Source: an uncultured Ectothiorhodospiraceae bacterium (GTDB lineage: Bacteria; Pseudomonadota; Gammaproteobacteria; UBA9214). Taken from it: a DNA stretch of 36,004 bases. This document shows, piece after piece, positions 31,204 to 36,004 of this stretch. Within the stretch, counting starts at the first letter, position 1, and each line of letters starts with the position of its first letter. The notes below the pieces were generated by a model. The model searched no databases. It was not told the origin of the DNA and saw only the letters and a list, made by a program, of their open reading frames with translations. The DNA is taken from positions 1-36,004 of the forward strand of contig CAMYJZ010000031.1 in the NCBI GenBank assembly GCA_947258845.1, read 5' to 3'. The position numbers and the translations under genes are program-made.

Positions 31204-32352
31204 ATGAACACTGCACCTGCCCTGCTCGACATGATCGCGGCGCTGATCGGCACTCCTTCGATCAGCAGCGTCAACCCGGAACTGGACCAGGGAAACCGCA
31301 GGGTGATCGACCTGCTGGCCGGCTGGCTGGATGCCGCCGGCTTCAAGGTGGAACTGATGCCGCTGCCGGGGACGCCTGCCAGGGCCAACCTGATCGCCAC
31401 GCTGGGCCGCGGCCCCGGCGGACTGGTGCTCTCGGGGCATACCGATACCGTGCCCTTCGACACGGACCGCTGGACCCACGACCCGTTCACCCTCACCCGG
31501 GCCGACGCGCGCCTCTACGGCCTGGGCACCTCCGACATGAAGGCCTTCCTGGCCCTGGCCATCGAGGCGCTGCGTGACGTCCGGCCCGCCGAGCTGCGCG
31601 AACCGGTCATCCTGCTGGCGACGGCCGACGAGGAGACCAGCATGGCAGGCGCCAGGGCACTGGTCGAGCGCGGTATCCCGCGGGCGCGCCACGCGCTGAT
31701 CGGCGAACCCACCGGGTTGCGCCCGGTGAGAATGCACAAGGGCATCCTGATGGAAGCGATCCGGCTGCAGGGCCGCTCGGGGCATTCCAGCGATCCGGCA
31801 CTCGGCAACAGCGCGCTGGAGGCAATGCACACGGTCATCGGTGCCCTGCTGGCCTGGCGTGCACAATTGCAGGAGGGCAACCGCAATCCCCTGTTCGCGG
31901 TCCCGGTCCCCACGCTCAACCTCGGGCATATCCACGGCGGCGATAACCCGAACCGCATCTGTGCAGACTGTGAACTGCATATCGACCTGCGCCCGCTACC
32001 CGGCATGGCACTGGAGGAACTGCGCGCGGATATCCACAGCTGCGTCAACCGCAGCCTGCAGGATTCAGGCATCCGGGTGACGTTCGAGTCGCTGTTCGAA
32101 GGCATCCCGGCCATGGAGACCGGTAGCGATGCCGAGATCATCCGCGTGACCGAGAAACTGACCGGTTATGCCGCCGGCGCCGTGGCCTTCGGCACCGAGG
32201 CCCCCTACCTGCAGCAGCTGGGCATGAACACGGTGGTACTCGGCCCGGGTGACATCGAGCAGGCACATCAACCGGACGAGTATCTCGCGCTGGATCGCCT
32301 GGAACCGACCATCAGGCTGATCCGTGACCTGGTCAAAAGCGTTTGTACCTGA
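31204..32352 (+). CDS. argE: Acetylornithine deacetylase ArgE
   Basis: This 382-aa M20-family metalloenzyme releases ornithine from N-acetylornithine in linear arginine synthesis. Metal ligands and catalytic residues are visible in VLSGHTDTVPFDTDRW (His and Asp, about residues 80-84), YGLGTSDMKAFLA (bridging Asp), LATADEETSMAGA (general-base and ligand Glu) and ALIGEPTGLRPVRMHKG. The dimerisation domain has GRSGHSSDPALGNSALEAM. The size and motifs favour ArgE over DapE or succinyl-desuccinylases. It is followed 42 bases later by argA, so the first and a later step of the acetyl cycle are probably transcribed together. Confidence 0.92.
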   Translation: MNTAPALLDMIAALIGTPSISSVNPELDQGNRRVIDLLAGWLDAAGFKVELMPLPGTPARANLIATLGRGPGGLVLSGHTDTVPFDTDRWTHDPFTLTRADARLYGLGTSDMKAFLALAIEALRDVRPAELREPVILLATADEETSMAGARALVERGIPRARHALIGEPTGLRPVRMHKGILMEAIRLQGRSGHSSDPALGNSALEAMHTVIGALLAWRAQLQEGNRNPLFAVPVPTLNLGHIHGGDNPNRICADCELHIDLRPLPGMALEELRADIHSCVNRSLQDSGIRVTFESLFEGIPAMETGSDAEIIRVTEKLTGYAAGAVAFGTEAPYLQQLGMNTVVLGPGDIEQAHQPDEYLALDRLEPTIRLIRDLVKSVCT

Positions 32353-32394
32353 AGCGTGCACTTGCTATAAACGTTGAAACAGGAACGTTTGATC

Positions 32395-33720
32395 ATGGCT
32401 GCAAAAGACTGGCATAAAAACTTCATCGACGGCTTTCGTCTCTCGGCGCCCTATATTCATGCGCACCGCGGACGCACCTTTGTGATTGCCTTCGGCGGCG
32501 AGGCAGTCGCTGACCCGCAGTTTGCCGGCCTGGTACATGACATCGCGCTGCTGCACAGCCTGGGGATCCGGCTGGTGCTGGTGCACGGCGCGCGTCCGCA
32601 GATCGAATCCCGGCTGAAGGCGCGCGGTGTGCAGCTGGAATATGTCAGGGGCCTGCGCATAACCGACGACGCGGCGCTCGAATGCGTCAAGGAGGCCGTC
32701 GGCACGGTGCGTGTCGAGATCGAGGCGCTGCTGTCCATGGGGCTTGCCAACACGCCCATGGCCGGTGCCCGCATCGGCGCCAGCTCGGGAAACTTTGTCA
32801 CCGCCAGGCCACTCGGAATCCGTGACGGCATCGACTATTGCCACACCGGCGAGGTCCGGCGCATCGATGCTGCAGCCATCAGGCACCACCTCGACGACCG
32901 CCGGATCGTCCTGCTCTCGCCCCTGGGCTACTCGCCCACCGGCGAGGTCTTCAATATCAGCGCGGAAGATGTCGCCACCGCCGCGGCAACCGGGCTGCAG
33001 GCCGACAAGCTGATCCTGATTACCGAGGGGCCCGAGCTGCGCGATGGCCGGCGGCGTCTGCTATCCCAGCTGACCTTGACCGAGGCCAGCGACCTGCTGA
33101 AATCACGCCGGCGCCTGCCGGAAGACACCACCCGGCACCTGGAACACGCCCTCCATGCCAGTCGTCATGGGGTCGGGCGCATCCACCTGGTCAGCCGGCA
33201 CAGGGACGGTGCCCTGTTGCTGGAACTGTTCACGCGTGACGGCAGCGGCACCCTGATCACGGCGCAGACCTATGAAGGCCTGCGTCAGGCCGCCATCGAG
33301 GATGTCGGCGGCATCCTCGAGCTGATCAAGCCACTGGAAGAGGATGGCATCCTGGTCAAGCGTTCCCGGGAGCTGCTGGAGATGGAGATCGATCACTTCC
33401 TGGTCATCGAACGGGACGGGACCATCATCGCCTGTGCCGCGCTCTATCCCGCGGCACGGGGCCGCTACGCCGAGCTGGCCTGCCTGGCAGTGCATGCAGA
33501 CTACCGCAACCAGGGTCGTGGCGATGCCCTGCTGGAGGCCATCGAGGACAAGGCAGTGCGCACCGGGGTGAAGACCCTGTTCGTGCTGACCACGCGCACC
33601 GCGCACTGGTTCAGGGAACGCGGTTTCGTGCCAGGCGACGTCGGCCAGCTGCCGGGACGCAGAAAAGACCTGTACAACTACCAACGCAAGTCCCGGGTCT
33701 ACCTGAAGACGCTGGACTGA
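32395..33720 (+). CDS. argA: N-acetylglutamate synthase ArgA (amino-acid N-acetyltransferase)
   Basis: I start at MAAKDWHKNFIDGFR (ATG 32395) with AGGAA 9 bases upstream; the ORF-track start is a TTG seven codons earlier. The 441-aa product has the classical ArgA fusion: an amino-acid-kinase-like regulatory domain at about residues 10-285 (YIHAHRGRTFVIAFGGEAV, LVLVHGARPQIE, EGPELRDGRRR) and a C-terminal GNAT acetyltransferase at about 295-441 (ACAALYPAARGRYAELACLA, HADYRNQGRGDALLEA). It makes N-acetylglutamate, the first step of arginine synthesis, and in this class is feedback-inhibited by arginine through the kinase-like domain. Having both argE and argA fits the linear pathway of gammaproteobacteria. 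Confidence 0.95.
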   Translation: MAAKDWHKNFIDGFRLSAPYIHAHRGRTFVIAFGGEAVADPQFAGLVHDIALLHSLGIRLVLVHGARPQIESRLKARGVQLEYVRGLRITDDAALECVKEAVGTVRVEIEALLSMGLANTPMAGARIGASSGNFVTARPLGIRDGIDYCHTGEVRRIDAAAIRHHLDDRRIVLLSPLGYSPTGEVFNISAEDVATAAATGLQADKLILITEGPELRDGRRRLLSQLTLTEASDLLKSRRRLPEDTTRHLEHALHASRHGVGRIHLVSRHRDGALLLELFTRDGSGTLITAQTYEGLRQAAIEDVGGILELIKPLEEDGILVKRSRELLEMEIDHFLVIERDGTIIACAALYPAARGRYAELACLAVHADYRNQGRGDALLEAIEDKAVRTGVKTLFVLTTRTAHWFRERGFVPGDVGQLPGRRKDLYNYQRKSRVYLKTLD

Positions 33721-34139
33721 AATCGGCCGCGATGGCCTGGACATGCCCGCTTTAACAACTGGCCACGGAAACACACAGAATTACACGGAAAAAAAGCGTG
33801 AGAAGTAAGGAGTGAAATGACTTATCTGCGATAATAGCGACGCCCCCTCATCCGGACCTTTGCACGTGAGGGGCAGGGACAAAACCGGTTCAACGCCAGC
33901 GTATTCGGACACCGTTATTTTGCTCTGCTCTGCGTTCTTTGCGTCTCTACAGTAAGATTCTTTATTTCTTATATTTGTTTTTTCCGTCTGATTCCGTGTG
34001 TTTCCGTGGCGAGTTATTTTTCTTCTCACTCTTTACTTTTTACTTTTTAATTTTGTTTTAATCTTTCCGTGTTCTTCCGTGGATTCCGTGGCTATTTAAT
34101 CGCGCCTGCGAGGCGCTCCTACACCTCATATTTCACTTT
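33721..34139. repeat. Repeat mosaic between argA and the methyltransferase gene
   Basis: This 419-base gap has no supported gene. From the argA side: A 33761-33790 and F 33797-33820 (GTGAGAAGTAAGGAGTGAAA), then a 7-bp stem CCCCTCA/TGAGGGG (33844-33873). From the methyltransferase side: F 34127-34160, B 34097-34123, A 34063-34092, F 34019-34050, A 33981-34012 and E 33921-33958. Each gene thus has its own outward-reading set. Confidence 0.85.
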
Positions 34140-34814
34140 TCACACTTCACTCTTCACCTTTAATGCCAGCGTCAGGCCGTCCGCAACCGGGAGCAGGCTC
34201 ATCGCCACCCGCTCATCCGCGTGCACCTGGCGGTTCAGCTCGCGTATTGCACGGGTATCGGCATCCTGTTTGTCCGGGTCGGCGACATCCCCCGACCACA
34301 GGGTATTGTCGATGGCCATCAGTCCGCCCGGGCGCAGCAACTGCAGAACCGCCTCGTAGTAATTGGCGTAGTTTTCCTTGTCCGCATCGATAAAGGCGAA
34401 ATCAAAACTCCCGGCCTGCCCCGCGTCGATCAGCCCCTGCAGGGTCGCCAGGGCGGGTGCCAGGCGCAAATCGATCCGCCCGGCCACCCCGGCCTCGGCC
34501 CAGTAACGTCGGGCAATTGACGTCCATTCCTCGCTGGTATCACAGGCGACGATCCGGCCATCCGGTGGCAGGGCCTGCGCCACCCAGAGTGCGCTGTAGC
34601 CGGTATAGACCCCCACCTCCAGGCAGCGGCGGGCGCCAATCAGCTGCACCAAGAGCGCCATGAACTGGCCCTGCTCGGGGGCCGACTGCATCCTGGCCAT
34701 GGCGTCAGTAGCAGTCTCGGCACGCAGCCGACGCATTACCTCCGTCTCCCGCAGGGACACCGACAGGAGGTACTCGTAGAGCGCATCGTTCATGGAAAGC
34801 GTCTTGTTTGTCAT
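34140..34814 (-). CDS. Class I SAM-dependent O-methyltransferase (CCoAOMT-like)
   Basis: I start at MTNKTLSMNDALYEYLL (ATG 34812-34814); the ORF-track start 14 codons earlier has a leader unlike the family. The 224-aa product has the caffeoyl-CoA O-methyltransferase pattern: APEQGQFMALLVQL, motif I ARRCLEVGVYTGYSALWVAQ (about residues 60-79), RIVACDTSEEW, the metal-binding FDFAFIDADKENYANYYE and GGLMAIDNTLWSGDVADP. It probably methylates a small catechol-like hydroxyl using a divalent metal, but the substrate is unknown. The last codons (KVKSEV) and TGA lie in an F-type repeat. It is divergent from cpdA. Confidence 0.9.
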   Translation of the reverse strand: MTNKTLSMNDALYEYLLSVSLRETEVMRRLRAETATDAMARMQSAPEQGQFMALLVQLIGARRCLEVGVYTGYSALWVAQALPPDGRIVACDTSEEWTSIARRYWAEAGVAGRIDLRLAPALATLQGLIDAGQAGSFDFAFIDADKENYANYYEAVLQLLRPGGLMAIDNTLWSGDVADPDKQDADTRAIRELNRQVHADERVAMSLLPVADGLTLALKVKSEV

Positions 34815-34967
34815 AACAGATCCGTCTCTCGAAAAACCCGGTCCCGGCGAAAACACCGGATTACCAGGACTGATTTCGCACGGGCAGCGGAAATCGAATA
34901 CACTTCACACAGCCGGTGTACATGGCAGGGTAGTATAGCGTTCAGGCAATCACTTCAAATTGGGAAA

Positions 34968-35777
34968 ATGACCGCTTCAGTACCGGGTAAGCCAATCACT
35001 GTATTACAGATCACGGATACTCACCTGTATGCGAGTGGTGACGGCTGCCTGCTTGGGCTGAATACGGAACAATCGCTGCAGGCCGTCACGGCCGAGGCCC
35101 GCCAGACGCATCTGCCCGCCGAGCTTGTGCTGGCGACCGGCGACCTGGTGCATGATGGCTCGGCGGGCGCCTACCAGCGCACCTTCAACCATCTCGGCAG
35201 CCTGGGCATACCGGTCTACTGCCTGCCTGGCAACCACGACGAGGCGGGGGCCCTGCGGGACAACATCGGCAATGACCTTATCCGCTACACCGACCACGTC
35301 CTGCACGGCAACTGGCATATTATTCTGCTGGATTCCACGCAGCCCGGCAGCGAAGGCGGGCATCTCGCCCCGGCCGCTCTGGAAACCCTGGAAACCCGCC
35401 TGCAGGCCTCCCCCGACACCCACACCCTGGTCTGCCTGCACCACCAGCCGGTACCGATGGGCAGTCGCTGGCTGGATACCATGGCGGTCGACAACCCGGA
35501 CGATTTCTTTGCCCTCATCGACCGGCATCCCCAGGTGCGCGCCATCCTCTGGGGGCATGTCCACCAGGAATTCGACCGGATGCGCAATACGGTCAGATTA
35601 CTGTCCACACCCTCCACCTGCATCCAGTTCAAGCCGGGCAGTTCCGAGTTTGCCCTGGATGACACGGCACCGGGCTACCGCTGGCTGACCCTGCACGCGG
35701 ATGGCCGCATCGATACCGGCATCCAGCGCCTGGCCGAGATCCCCGGCAGCATTGATCTCGAGTCGGCCGGCTATTGA
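34968..35777 (+). CDS. cpdA: 3',5'-cyclic-AMP phosphodiesterase CpdA
   Basis: This 269-aa calcineurin-like phosphoesterase hydrolyses cAMP (CpdA/Icc family) and tunes CRP-type regulation in the cytoplasm. The metal-binding motifs are in order: VLQITDTHLYA (D and H, about residues 15-18), LATGDLVHDGS, YCLPGNHDEAG, LVCLHHQPVPMGSRWLD and ILWGHVHQEFDR. The LHHQPVPMGSRWLDT segment is characteristic of CpdA. No signal peptide is present. The ATG has a poor Shine-Dalgarno; the N-terminus is otherwise consistent with family length. It is divergent from the O-methyltransferase. Confidence 0.93.
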   Translation: MTASVPGKPITVLQITDTHLYASGDGCLLGLNTEQSLQAVTAEARQTHLPAELVLATGDLVHDGSAGAYQRTFNHLGSLGIPVYCLPGNHDEAGALRDNIGNDLIRYTDHVLHGNWHIILLDSTQPGSEGGHLAPAALETLETRLQASPDTHTLVCLHHQPVPMGSRWLDTMAVDNPDDFFALIDRHPQVRAILWGHVHQEFDRMRNTVRLLSTPSTCIQFKPGSSEFALDDTAPGYRWLTLHADGRIDTGIQRLAEIPGSIDLESAGY

Positions 35778-36004
35778 ACGGCAGGGATCAATTAGCCACG
35801 GAATCCACGGAATCCACGGAAGAACACGAAAATATTTTTAACAATACAACTCACCGCACGACTGCATGGATGCAGGAGGTAGAGTAACGCATGGAGCAGT
35901 TACCGAGAGACGCAAAGGACGCAGAGCAGGCCTTTGTGAAACTCACATCAAACTAACGGCCACGGAAGGACACGGAAAGATTTAAGGTAAATCTGATCAA
36001 GCCG
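35778..36004. repeat. Repeat mosaic at the right edge
   Basis: After cpdA come A 35794-35830, P50 copy 3 (35855-35909), an E module fused to its end (35906-35928) and another A 35958-35980. The window ends inside intergenic sequence. Confidence 0.85.
35855..35909 (+). repeat. P50 dispersed element, copy 3
   Basis: This plus-strand copy shares the core GATGCAGGAGGTAGAGTAAC and ending GGAGCAGTTACCGAGAG with copies 1 and 2. Its left edge (CACCGCACGACTGC) and right edge (GAGACGCAAAGGACGC) are E-module sequence, as if P50 interrupts an E module. Confidence 0.9.

Overview
The window looks like a chromosomal segment of a GC-rich gammaproteobacterium, probably a sulfur-oxidising or Chromatiales-like lineage. 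The support is the rppH-ptsP pair, AmpD, a classical fused ArgA with ArgE, CpdA, BtuCDF/BtuB with a cobalamin riboswitch, and a rhodanese/persulfide-dioxygenase-type cluster. I see no transposase, integrase, phage gene, tRNA, rRNA or true CRISPR. The taxonomic call is inference from gene content only.

Layout: the window opens with the 3' end of a PepSY-type membrane protein (+) and a 0.7 kb repeat block. A minus-strand pair follows: a membrane-anchored protein with five carboxypeptidase-regulatory-like repeats and a periplasmic retropepsin-like protease. Then come a cytochrome b561-type protein (+), a SYLF/Ysc84 protein (-), another repeat block, and on the minus strand rppH, ptsP and a 468-aa conserved protein of unknown function. 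A HAD-IB phosphatase is divergent from rppH. A vitamin B12 section runs btuC-btuD, sigma70 promoter + cobalamin riboswitch, btuB-tonB-pduO; btuF lies nearby on the opposite strand, with an unknown lipoprotein between. Next are an NAD(P)-binding oxidoreductase (+), a minus-strand group (thioredoxin-like, ampD, histidine phosphatase), an SH3/coiled-coil membrane protein, and a TPR protein overlapping a large secreted metallophosphoesterase with calcium-binding C-terminal repeats. ilvD (-) follows, then a small sulfur cluster (49-aa membrane protein missed by the ORF track, single-domain rhodanese, ETHE1-like MBL protein with altered metal-site residues). The window closes with a GADEF/EIL c-di-GMP protein, argE-argA, an O-methyltransferase (-) and cpdA (+).

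The most unusual signal is non-coding. Nearly every intergenic gap is a mosaic of a few short dispersed modules: GTGAAAC-type heptamer arrays (F), a GGAGCGCC...GGCGC hairpin (B, with a long form B'), CACGGAA tandem units (A), a GGCAAAGGCC module (C), a GTGCGTAAAACGCAC module (D), CGCAGAG tandem units (E), and a ~50-bp element present three times (P50). They are ordered and oriented: the F array commonly contains the stop codon of the preceding gene (six genes), followed outward by B and then A. This gene-end grammar, rather than any protein cluster, is the best candidate here for something undescribed. The ETHE1-like variant with its small membrane partner is the best protein-level candidate.
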